Origin: an uncultured Bacilli bacterium
GTDB lineage: Bacteria > Bacillota_I > Bacilli_A > RF39 > UBA660
Assembly (NCBI GenBank): GCA_947630195.1
Contig: CANRGQ010000005.1
Coordinates: 1-30,762, forward strand
DNA: 30,762 nt
Direction of reading: 5' to 3'
In this document: one piece after another, positions 14,688 through 22,279 of the stretch
Position numbering within the stretch: the stretch's first letter is position 1
Layout of the letters: every line of letters begins with the position of its first letter
The notes under the pieces: generated by a model
The model's database searches: none
Told to the model about the DNA's origin: nothing
The model's input: the letters and a program-made list of their open reading frames with translations, nothing else
Program-made: the position numbers and the translations under genes

Positions 14688-15509
14688 TTACCAAGTATTT
14701 AATTTATTTTTATAATAAGATGGTATTAAAGTGATAGAAGGATTAATTTTCCTTAAAATTGGTCCAATATAAGGTTTATTTTCACTATCTGAGAATATAC
14801 ATTCTAATCCTTCTTTAATATCTTTGGGAGCCTCAACAAAAGATAACATCTTTTCTAAAAATTCTTTATTATCATATATATAAATTAAACTATCAGTAAA
14901 AAGATAACTCATAACCATTTTACTATATAAATAAATATCATTATCTTTTTGAGAAAACTCTCTTTTATACATCTTCTCTAAAGTATGCGATACATCAGGA
15001 TCTAAATCGTAACTAAGGTTACCATAAGCAAAATTATCCGTATCTATAAAAATAGGATTGTTATTATTATCAATTAGAATATTGTTGTATTTAATATCCC
15101 CTAGAGTAAGGTTATTATCATGAGCAAACTTTATCGCGGCATCTCCTTTAATAAACATATTAATTAGTTCATTTCTACTTTTAATGTGTCTAAGATAAGC
15201 AAAAGAAGGATAACCAAAATGTTCTTTAACAAAAGGCATATAATAACCTATTATTTTACCATCAAGTCTAACTAACCCTAAAGGAAAGGTAAAATAAGGA
15301 TTTTTTAAAGATATTAATAATTCTAATTTTTTAAACTTATTATCTAAATTAGTATCTTGCACAAAAAATCTTTTAAAGGCTAAATTATCATCTATTTTAT
15401 AGATTTTACCTTCATCACCTTTACCATAACATTCATAATCACTTAAACTAGCAATATCGATGATATTAGATTTAGTTTTTATTTTTTTACCACTTAGTAA
15501 AGTTTCCAT
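14688..15509 (-). CDS. protein kinase-fold protein, second of a pair
   Basis: 273 aa with a recognisable but divergent kinase fold: Gly-rich loop YGKGDEGKIYKID (28-40), likely ATP-binding Lys46 (AFKRF), catalytic-loop GDIKYNNILID with D138 and N143, and a metal-binding segment DTDN starting at D156 in place of DFG. No transmembrane or sensor domain is present. It follows its paralogue by two bases. Substrate unknown; it could phosphorylate proteins or small molecules. Confidence 0.75.
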   Translation of the reverse strand: METLLSGKKIKTKSNIIDIASLSDYECYGKGDEGKIYKIDDNLAFKRFFVQDTNLDNKFKKLELLISLKNPYFTFPLGLVRLDGKIIGYYMPFVKEHFGYPSFAYLRHIKSRNELINMFIKGDAAIKFAHDNNLTLGDIKYNNILIDNNNNPIFIDTDNFAYGNLSYDLDPDVSHTLEKMYKREFSQKDNDIYLYSKMVMSYLFTDSLIYIYDNKEFLEKMLSFVEAPKDIKEGLECIFSDSENKPYIGPILRKINPSITLIPSYYKNKLNTW

Positions 15510-15511
15510 TT

Positions 15512-16345
15512 CTATCTTATCCTTTCTAATATTTTTCCTTGTTCTTCACTTATTAAAGCTTCACTTGAATTAATACTTTTTAAAATATCCCCAATATAAG
15601 GTTTATTACCATATCTTGAAAATAATAACCTTAAAGCATCTTTTTCATACTTATTTATATTCATCATATTAATCATTAAAGGTAGCATTCTATCATTTAT
15701 ATGAGCATAAAATTCATCACAAAAAAGTTCTAAACAAAATTTACCAAAAAGATATTTATCTATTTCTTGATAATTTAAAGAGGGATATTTTTCTTCAACA
15801 TCATCTATTTGATATACTTTTATATCATAATCAAAACCTAAAAAGGCATAATTATCGGTATCCACAAAGACAGGATTATCATTATGATCAATAATAATGT
15901 TCTCTAAACGAAAATCCCCAATAGTTATTCCTTTTTTATGAATTCTTTTTAAAGCATCAGATAAAGAAATAACCATTTTTAATAATTTAGAGTATTCTTT
16001 AAGATAATTTAATTCTGATAAACTACCATAATCTTCACTTGGTTTTATATAAGGCATTAAATAACCTTCTTTATAACCATCACTAAACCCGACAATTTCG
16101 GTAGGAAAAGCAAAAGATGAATCTTTAATCTCTCTTAATAGTTCAATCTTTGAAAATTTATTTTTAAGTTTATCTTCCTCTCTCAATAGATTAAACATTT
16201 TAAAAGCTGTATTATCATCTATCTTATATACTGTACCTTCTGAACCACTTCCTAAAAAGGAATATTCTTTCCCCAACTTACTTTCATCTAAAATAGTATA
16301 TTTATCTTTTTCTAAATTAATTTTTTCGCTTCTATAATATCCCAT
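15512..16345 (-). CDS. protein kinase-fold protein, first of a pair
   Basis: 277 aa, paralogue of the next gene. Gly-rich loop LGSGSEGTVYKID (31-43), Lys49, catalytic loop GDFRLENIIID with D144 and N149, and DTDN from D162. All key catalytic positions are kept, so it is probably active. The start ATG has AAAGGGG upstream. The pair is cotranscribed. Both share the unusual HRD-to-GD and DFG-to-DTD changes, pointing to one lineage-specific family. Confidence 0.75.
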   Translation of the reverse strand: MGYYRSEKINLEKDKYTILDESKLGKEYSFLGSGSEGTVYKIDDNTAFKMFNLLREEDKLKNKFSKIELLREIKDSSFAFPTEIVGFSDGYKEGYLMPYIKPSEDYGSLSELNYLKEYSKLLKMVISLSDALKRIHKKGITIGDFRLENIIIDHNDNPVFVDTDNYAFLGFDYDIKVYQIDDVEEKYPSLNYQEIDKYLFGKFCLELFCDEFYAHINDRMLPLMINMMNINKYEKDALRLLFSRYGNKPYIGDILKSINSSEALISEEQGKILERIR

Positions 16346-16404
16346 AATTTTCCCCTTTAATTAAGGGTATATTGTAGCACTTTTTGAATAAAATAACAAT
16401 ATTT

Positions 16405-17274
16405 TTATTTTTTGGGAATAACATGGATATTACAATGTTTAACTAATGCAAATTCTTTTTCGACATTATCATGAATTTTTCTTACAATACTATCAACTTT
16501 ATTTAAAGAAGTATTACCATCAAGAGCGATTTCTAAATCAATATATATTTTGCTTCCGAACATTCTCGTTTTTAAATCCTTAATATCCATATTTTTATAA
16601 CATTTTTTAACTAAATTTAATATTTTATTGTATGTTTCTTCATCACAAGCGGTATCTACCATTTCTTTAGTAGCCTCCCTAAAAATAGAAATCGCACTAT
16701 AAATGATGAATAGGGATATTACCACACTACAAATCGAATCTAAAATGGGAAGACCTAAACGAGATGCTAAGATAGCGGCAAATGATGCAATACTAGATAG
16801 AGCATCACTCCGATGGTGCCAAGCATCAGCCTTTAGGGATGTAGAGTTCAATTTCTTCGCATAGTAATTTGTATAATGAAACATTGCCTCTTTAATAACT
16901 ATGGAAACTAAAGCAGCGATTAAAGAAATTACTCCTGGAACTACTAACTTACTTCCCGATAAAATATTCATTATGCCTTTATAACCAATACCCATACCAG
17001 TTAAAAATAACATAAAGGAAAGAAGTGTTCCAAAAACCGACTCCATTCTTTCATGGCCATAAGGATGCTCTTTATCAGCACTTTTACTCGACATAACTAG
17101 CCCAAAGATAACTAAAATGGTCGTAATCACATCAGATAAAGAATGAACAGCATCCGAAACCATGGCTCCTGATTGGCCAATTAAACCCGCAATTAACTTA
17201 AATAAAAATAATAAAAAATTAATTAAAATGGTAATAAAAGATATTCTAATACCAATATTTTTCCAAAATTTCAT
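16405..17274 (-). CDS. cation diffusion facilitator transporter, probably zinc
   Basis: 289 aa. CDF transporters export divalent metal in exchange for protons. Hydrophobic helices span roughly residues 12-190, followed by the cytosolic ferredoxin-like domain. The transport-site residues read as H44/D48 (HSLSD) in TM2 and H153/D157 (HHRSD) in TM5. The His-Asp/His-Asp set is typical of zinc-preferring members, whereas iron or manganese types carry Asp instead. HPYGHERME (about 70-78) is another family hallmark. Confidence 0.9.
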   Translation of the reverse strand: MKFWKNIGIRISFITILINFLLFLFKLIAGLIGQSGAMVSDAVHSLSDVITTILVIFGLVMSSKSADKEHPYGHERMESVFGTLLSFMLFLTGMGIGYKGIMNILSGSKLVVPGVISLIAALVSIVIKEAMFHYTNYYAKKLNSTSLKADAWHHRSDALSSIASFAAILASRLGLPILDSICSVVISLFIIYSAISIFREATKEMVDTACDEETYNKILNLVKKCYKNMDIKDLKTRMFGSKIYIDLEIALDGNTSLNKVDSIVRKIHDNVEKEFALVKHCNIHVIPKK

Positions 17275-17285
17275 AAAACCCTCCG

Positions 17286-17314
17286 TAATAAAAAGTGAAA
17301 CACTAATGTCTCAC
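17286..17314 (-). terminator. terminator after rpoE
   Basis: Arms 17295-17302 and 17307-17314 pair with one mismatch around the loop CTAA, and on the minus strand TTTTTATTA follows. This separates rpoE from the cation transporter, whose ribosome site (GGAGGG) follows. Confidence 0.75.
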
Positions 17315-17353
17315 GTTTATTTATTAATATATGTTTAATTTAAATAATAGTAA

Positions 17354-17794
17354 CTATTCTCCCATATTTTCTTCATCATCAATGATAACTAAATCTTTTA
17401 AATCATCATCGTCATCATCACTATCATCTAAATCTGTATCATAGAAAATATCATCTTCTTCATTTTCTTCATCTTCTATGGTATCTTCACTATCTTCTTC
17501 AAGTTCTACTTCCGTATCTTCTTCATCTTCTACCACCATATCTTGAACATGATTAGTTGATAAATCCCAATAACCATTAGGAAGTAAAACAAACTTCTTA
17601 TTAATAGAAAGTAATTCAAAGAAATCCGCAATTCTATCTTCCACAGTTTCTTCTGGTAATTCTAAAACTTTACAAACTTTTTTAAATAAATCTAAAAGTT
17701 TCATTTTCTTGCCATTTTGTTCTAAAACTAAATAAGCTATTTCATCATAACTCATTGATTCTAATTCTTCTTTTGGTATATCTTTTAAATTCAT
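17354..17794 (-). CDS. rpoE: RNA polymerase delta subunit
   Basis: 146 aa from the ATG at 17794. This start is chosen because GGAG (17804-17807) lies nine bases upstream and MNLKDIPKEELESMSYDEIAY then aligns with the usual delta N-terminus; an ATG at 17827 is further upstream. The N-terminal HARE-HTH domain (about 1-80) is followed by a tail of about 65 residues consisting mostly of Asp and Glu, as in Bacilli. Delta speeds recycling of RNA polymerase and modulates promoter choice. Its presence supports placement in or near the Bacilli. Confidence 0.92.
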   Translation of the reverse strand: MNLKDIPKEELESMSYDEIAYLVLEQNGKKMKLLDLFKKVCKVLELPEETVEDRIADFFELLSINKKFVLLPNGYWDLSTNHVQDMVVEDEEDTEVELEEDSEDTIEDEENEEDDIFYDTDLDDSDDDDDDLKDLVIIDDEENMGE

Positions 17795-17843
17795 AATTCT
17801 CTTCTCCATTCTACTCATTATATGCACATACTTATATATGTTA

Positions 17844-18182
17844 CTATAATATTTGTATTACTATTTTCTTTTCTTCATTACTAAATTTATACATTAAAGT
17901 AATATCTTCAGCAATTTCTAAGTAACCTTCATCTAGTTTATCTTCTACTAAATAGTCTTTTTCTTTAAGTAAAAAACTAAATTTTTTGTTTTTTATATCT
18001 ATTACAAATAAAGACTCATTATTTTCTCTTTCATATCTTTTTTCTTTTAGAAATATCCGATTTATACTTTCATCTTCTTCATAAATTAAATACTCATCTT
18101 TTTTAAACTCACACGTGACATTTTCATCATTAATGATTAAATTACCATCATTATATAAACGCCAGTTTATTAATGTTTTAAT
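17844..18182 (-). CDS. DUF1934-like small beta-barrel protein with apparent ATT start
   Basis: 112 codons open in frame with no usable ATG, GTG or TTG near the beginning. An ATT at 18182 lies seven bases after GAGG in AGAGGTGA, and the next in-frame ATG is near the end. The reading is (M)KTLINWRLYNDGN ... FKKDEYLIYEED ... FLKEKRYE ... GYLEIAEDITLMYKFS ... KIVIQIL. The alternating strand pattern and length recall DUF1934 (YwiB-type, lipocalin-like), a tentative match. A good promoter lies just upstream. It is followed by rpoE. Alternatives are a sequencing error at the start or a decayed gene, but the frame is clean. Confidence 0.7.
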   Translation of the reverse strand: MKTLINWRLYNDGNLIINDENVTCEFKKDEYLIYEEDESINRIFLKEKRYERENNESLFVIDIKNKKFSFLLKEKDYLVEDKLDEGYLEIAEDITLMYKFSNEEKKIVIQIL

Positions 18183-18206
18183 ATAATCACCTCTTTTGTC
18201 TTAAAA

Positions 18207-18235
18207 ACTATAACATATCAACTATATAATTTCAA
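18207..18235 (-). promoter_or_regulatory. promoter for the ATT-start gene and rpoE
   Basis: On the minus strand, TTGAAA (18230-18235) and TATAGT (18207-18212) are 17 bases apart. The predicted leader is about 20 bases and contains the GAGG ribosome site, which supports that the frame downstream is translated. Confidence 0.6.
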
Positions 18236-18280
18236 CATAATTTTAAATATTTTTTACATAATATTAAGGGTGACGATAAA

Positions 18281-20233
18281 TTGCGCTTAAAAAGAATGGT
18301 TTTAAAGACGTTATTATTTGGCTTTTTAGCCTTTATTATTTCTTATGTTGGTATTAATATTTATGCATTAATTACTCCAAAACTTAATATAACCAATAAT
18401 GGAACTTTTTATTTATATGATAATAAGGATACTTTGGTAGTTAAAGGAAGTAGTACCTCAACTTGGGCTGATTTAGATGAAATTGATGAAAAGTTAGTAA
18501 ATGCCGTTGTAACTGTGGAAGATAAAAAATTTTATACTCACAAAGGTTTTGATATTTTAAGAATAGGAAAAGCCATGATGAATAATATAACAAGTGGACA
18601 TATCGTCGAAGGTGCCTCCACAATTACGCAACAGTTAGTTAAATACTTATACTTAGATTTTGATAAAACTTGGAAAAGAAAAATTGAAGAAGCCTTTTTA
18701 ACTGTCATTGCGGAAATTCAATACGATAAGGATGAAATTCTAGAAGCCTACCTTAACACGATAAACTACGGAAATGGTAACTATGGCGTTAGTAATGCCG
18801 CTAACTATTATTTTAATAAGGATGTCCAAAATCTTACTTTAGAAGAGGCAATTATTTTGGCAGGTATTCCGAAAAGTCCCAATAAATATAATCCCGTATC
18901 TAATTATGATGCCTCCATAAGTAGAGCTAAAGTAGTTGCTAAAGTTTTATATAATAATGGAGAAATTAACCAAGAAGAATACGATAATTTAAATTTTGAT
19001 AATGTAACTATTGTTGGTAAAAATAGTGAAAACAATTTACAAATGCTTATGTATTATCAAGATGCCGTTTATAAAGAACTTGAAGAACTCGGGATTAGTA
19101 AAAGTATTTTAGAAACAGGTGGATTAAAGATATATACTAACCTAGATATGGCTAAACAAACCAGTTTAGAAAAAAACATTTTAAAAAACTTAAATTCCGA
19201 AAGTGAGGTTCAAGTATCCAGTGTTATTGTGGACCCTCAAAGTGGAAAAATTGAGGCTTTAACGGGAGGATACGACTATAGTTTAAGTGCTTACAACAGG
19301 GCTACAGAGTCCAAAAGACAAGTAGGTTCTACCATGAAGGCTTTCCTATATTATGGTGCCTTAGAAAATAATTTAATATCATCTTCCAAATTTAAAAGTG
19401 AGTATACAACCTTTAATATTAATAATAAAGAAAGTTATTCACCAACTAATTCTAATGATAAATATGCAAATAAAGATATAACGATGGCCGCCGCAATTGC
19501 TTTTTCTGATAATATTTATGCCGTTAAAACTAATCTTTTTCTAGGACCAGAAGAACTGGTAAAAACAGCCAACAAAGCCGGGATTAAGGAAGAATTATTA
19601 CCGGTACCATCTCTAGCCTTAGGTACTGGAGAAATAAACATCTTAGATTATGCAACGGGTTATAATACATTAGCATCCGGTGGTTATAAAAAAGATTTAT
19701 ATTTAATTAGAAAAATAGAGGATGCTGATGGTGTTGTTATTTATACAAAAGAAGAAAAGAATAGTTTAGTATTAAATCCAAACTATGTTTATATTTTAAA
19801 TGAATTATTATCTAATACCACTAGTTCCGCATTTAGGGATTATACAAGTGCTACGGCGGTAACCATTGCGGGTAAATTATCTAGAAAATATGCCATAAAA
19901 ACGGGAACTACTCCCACCGATTATTGGACAGTAGGTTATAATAAAGATGATTTAATGTTAGTTTGGTTAGGTTACGATAATAACCGAGAATTTACCAAAA
20001 GTTATAGTAGTGTTGCTAAAAACATCTGGGCCGATACGATGGAAGAAATTCAAACAGGTTATGAAGATAACTGGTATGATACCCCAAATGATGTGGTCGG
20101 AATTATTCTAGATGCGGTTACGGGTGAAGTTACTAAAGACTCTAGTAGAGCTATAATGTACTACTACTTAAAAGGAAGTGAACCAAATATTAGTAAAGCC
20201 GAAGTTGTCAGTAAAGAAGATGAAAAAGAATAA
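18281..20233 (+). CDS. class A penicillin-binding protein (bifunctional)
   Basis: 650 aa. It polymerises lipid II and cross-links peptidoglycan at the outer face of the membrane. A transmembrane anchor lies at about 8-28. The glycosyltransferase GT51 domain has catalytic Glu80 in EDKKFYTHKG, then GASTITQQLVK. The transpeptidase domain has S350-T-M-K353, S409-D-N411 and K540-T-G542. The start is TTG, fixed by AAGGG (18266-18270) ten bases upstream. It is the only plus-strand protein gene between prmC and dnaA and so runs against the fork direction. It proves the organism has a wall. Confidence 0.95.
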   Translation: MRLKRMVLKTLLFGFLAFIISYVGINIYALITPKLNITNNGTFYLYDNKDTLVVKGSSTSTWADLDEIDEKLVNAVVTVEDKKFYTHKGFDILRIGKAMMNNITSGHIVEGASTITQQLVKYLYLDFDKTWKRKIEEAFLTVIAEIQYDKDEILEAYLNTINYGNGNYGVSNAANYYFNKDVQNLTLEEAIILAGIPKSPNKYNPVSNYDASISRAKVVAKVLYNNGEINQEEYDNLNFDNVTIVGKNSENNLQMLMYYQDAVYKELEELGISKSILETGGLKIYTNLDMAKQTSLEKNILKNLNSESEVQVSSVIVDPQSGKIEALTGGYDYSLSAYNRATESKRQVGSTMKAFLYYGALENNLISSSKFKSEYTTFNINNKESYSPTNSNDKYANKDITMAAAIAFSDNIYAVKTNLFLGPEELVKTANKAGIKEELLPVPSLALGTGEINILDYATGYNTLASGGYKKDLYLIRKIEDADGVVIYTKEEKNSLVLNPNYVYILNELLSNTTSSAFRDYTSATAVTIAGKLSRKYAIKTGTTPTDYWTVGYNKDDLMLVWLGYDNNREFTKSYSSVAKNIWADTMEEIQTGYEDNWYDTPNDVVGIILDAVTGEVTKDSSRAIMYYYLKGSEPNISKAEVVSKEDEKE

Positions 20234-20239
20234 AAAATA

Positions 20240-20341
20240 TTGCGTTTTTAATATCTCTTAAGTATGATTAAATTAGAAAACGCAAGAAGTTGGCGTTGTC
20301 TTATAGGTTAGCTACCCCAGTATTCCTGGAGTAGTTTTTTG
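20240..20341 (+). ncRNA. candidate small RNA with its own promoter
   Basis: TTGCGT (20240-20245) and TATGAT (20263-20268) are 17 bases apart. The predicted RNA starts near 20275 and ends at 20340, about 65 bases. It forms a hairpin AACGC/GCGTT (20279-20283 with 20293-20297), a single-stranded linker, and a terminator CTACCCCAG/CTGGAGTAG (20312-20320 with 20326-20334) followed by six Ts. It could equally be the PBP 3' untranslated region and terminator. I recognise no known RNA family. Confidence 0.45.
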
Positions 20342-20348
20342 TATTATT

Positions 20349-20376
20349 AAAAAAGCATAACTTATTTTGTTATACT
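20349..20376 (-). terminator. terminator of the mnmE-noc transcript
   Basis: On the minus strand, AGTATAAC pairs with GTTATGCT (20369-20376 and 20354-20361) with one wobble pair, loop of seven, followed by TTTTTT. It lies a few bases past the noc stop codon. Confidence 0.7.
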
Positions 20377-20382
20377 TTAATT

Positions 20383-21525
20383 CTATTCTTTACTTATTGT
20401 AATTGTATATCTAACTTCTTTTTCATCATTTTCTCGAGACATACTAATTTTATAATTATTATTTCTTAAATCATCTTCTAATTTACTAATTAAATCATAA
20501 GCTTTATCTAAACTAAATTCTTTTTGTTCTTCAACTTTAGTATCTACTTCTTTTGTTTCTTGCTCTTTGGTTGGAACATCAAAATCTAACATTTCAATTT
20601 CTTCTTCACTCGCAACTGGTTCAACATTTACTACCGGAGCTTTTGGATCAATTATGGGATTTACATTCATTGCTTCCGCAATCTCTTCTTTTTCTTCATC
20701 AGTTGCCTCTGTTACATTCATATTGGCTTGTTCATCTTCTAAGAAATTAAAGAATTTATTAGGTATTACATTAGTTTTAGTTTCTTCAGTTTTTACTTCT
20801 TCTTTATTTACTACCGGTTTAGCAGATACTATATCCGTAGCTTTTTCTTTAATATCTGAAATACTTGGAGTTGATTCAATTATTGGCACATCATCTTCTT
20901 TTGTTTCTTTTTTATTTAATTCTTTTAATTTTTGATCTAAATCTCTAACCGTTAATCTTTCCTCAATAATTCTTTTTAACCAACTATTTTGATCATCTTC
21001 ATCTTCTACTTGTAAAAGACTCCGAGCATGTCTTTCCGAAATTTTACCTTCCATAATGGCTTTTTGAACTTCATCGGATAAAGATAATAATCTAAGTTTA
21101 TTAGAAATTGCTGATTGACTTAACCCCATTTTTTTAGCCAGTTCTTCTTGTGTTAAATATCCTTTATCAAGTAATGTTTTATAAGATTTAGCTTCTTCAA
21201 TTGAGGTTAAATCTTTTCTTTGGACATTCTCCACAATGGCTACTTCGGCACTCGCATTATCATCTAAATCACTAAGAATTGCCGGCACTGATGTAAGTCC
21301 AGCAAGTTTAGCAGCTTTATATCTTCTTTCACCCGCAATGATTTCATACTTATCATTAAGGCGTCTTAAAACTAGGGGTTGAATAATCCCATGTTCTTTA
21401 ATTGAAGATGCTAGTTCCTTTAATGAATTTTCATCAAAATTAAGTCGTGGTTGAAAACGATTAGGAATTATGTCTTCAATTGGCACATTTAAAACTTGTG
21501 TATCTGTATTTTTTTCAGTATCCAC
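20383..21525 (-). CDS. ParB-family protein, Noc-type DNA-binding signature
   Basis: 380 aa, longer than usual ParB or Noc (about 280-300). The ParB nuclease-like fold with GERRYKAAKLAG (65-76) is followed by an HTH reading LSQSAISNKLRLLSL and KISERHARSLL. These match Noc (SQSTIANKLRLL, ERHARALL) rather than Spo0J/ParB, which has Arg and Gly at the discriminating positions. The location right after rsmG also matches noc. Noc's N-terminal amphipathic membrane helix is absent. An acidic, Val/Glu/Thr-rich linker of about 120 residues (about 208-335) separates the HTH from the C-terminal dimer domain. The start is GTG with TAGGGG upstream. No soj/parA is present in the window. Confidence 0.85.
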   Translation of the reverse strand: MDTEKNTDTQVLNVPIEDIIPNRFQPRLNFDENSLKELASSIKEHGIIQPLVLRRLNDKYEIIAGERRYKAAKLAGLTSVPAILSDLDDNASAEVAIVENVQRKDLTSIEEAKSYKTLLDKGYLTQEELAKKMGLSQSAISNKLRLLSLSDEVQKAIMEGKISERHARSLLQVEDEDDQNSWLKRIIEERLTVRDLDQKLKELNKKETKEDDVPIIESTPSISDIKEKATDIVSAKPVVNKEEVKTEETKTNVIPNKFFNFLEDEQANMNVTEATDEEKEEIAEAMNVNPIIDPKAPVVNVEPVASEEEIEMLDFDVPTKEQETKEVDTKVEEQKEFSLDKAYDLISKLEDDLRNNNYKISMSRENDEKEVRYTITISKE

Positions 21526-21562
21526 TTTTTACCCCTACCTCTATTATTTAATTCTAACTTAT

Positions 21563-22279
21563 TTACGCATTTTTCGCAAGAGGTTTATGCAAAATTTTGT
21601 TATATGGTCTTAAATCTTTTAATTTTGTATCTTCATATTTTCTAATTACTATTATATTTCTTTCAACATTATCATAGTCATATAATATAAACGTTATAAT
21701 CCGAAGTATTTTCCCATGCATTATTTCAATTGTATCTTTGGCATCTTCAAGTTCATCTAAATTACTACCTTTATAAGCCACAAAGACACCTTTAAAATTT
21801 ACTAAGGGAAGAGAAAGTTCGGTAAGAACTCGCATATTTGCTACAGCCCGTGATGTAACAACATCAAATTTATTTAAGTTATCTTTAGCATAATCCTCTA
21901 CTCTTTGATTAACTATTTCCACATCTAGGTTTAGCTTTTGGGTAATTTCCTCTAGAAATTTAGTTTTCTTATTATTTGAATCTAGTAAAGTAACATTTAA
22001 ATTAGGAAAAAATATTTTTAAAACCATGCCTGGAAAACCCGCTCCCGTTCCAATATCTAAAAGATTATTGGCATTATTTAAATCAAAGGCTTTTAAAATA
22101 GTTAAAGAATCATAAAAATGTTTTAAATAAATATCTTCATCACTAATAATTCGCGTTAGATTAGTATGTTTGTTATATTCTTGTAAAAAATTTTTGTATA
22201 TTTCTAATTTTTCTATAGTCTCATTAGTAACTTCAATATTTAAATCTTTTAAACTTTCAATAAATTCTTCTTTATTCAT
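21563..22279 (-). CDS. rsmG: 16S rRNA guanine-N7 methyltransferase RsmG
   Basis: 238 aa, normal length. It methylates a guanine of the 530 loop of 16S rRNA. The AdoMet-binding motif NLLDIGTGAGFPGM and the VTSRAVANM segment are family hallmarks. It overlaps the end of mnmG by eight bases and precedes the Noc-like gene, the standard order near a Firmicutes origin. Confidence 0.96.
   Translation of the reverse strand: MNKEEFIESLKDLNIEVTNETIEKLEIYKNFLQEYNKHTNLTRIISDEDIYLKHFYDSLTILKAFDLNNANNLLDIGTGAGFPGMVLKIFFPNLNVTLLDSNNKKTKFLEEITQKLNLDVEIVNQRVEDYAKDNLNKFDVVTSRAVANMRVLTELSLPLVNFKGVFVAYKGSNLDELEDAKDTIEIMHGKILRIITFILYDYDNVERNIIVIRKYEDTKLKDLRPYNKILHKPLAKNA

Noticed and set aside
17295..17314. TGTTTCAC half-site resembling parS
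   Set aside because: It is better explained as one arm of the rpoE terminator; the second half of parS is absent.
18108..18122. CACGTG core as a possible parS site
   Set aside because: Flanking bases do not match the parS consensus, and it lies within the ATT-start coding frame.
20300..20320. Resemblance to a preQ1-I riboswitch core (AGGTTAGCTACCCC)
   Set aside because: The required A-rich tail and pairing are missing, and no plus-strand gene follows.
20553..20935. Plus-strand frames opposite the noc gene linker
   Set aside because: They are antisense readings of the low-complexity acidic linker, which produces Ser/Leu-rich frames.
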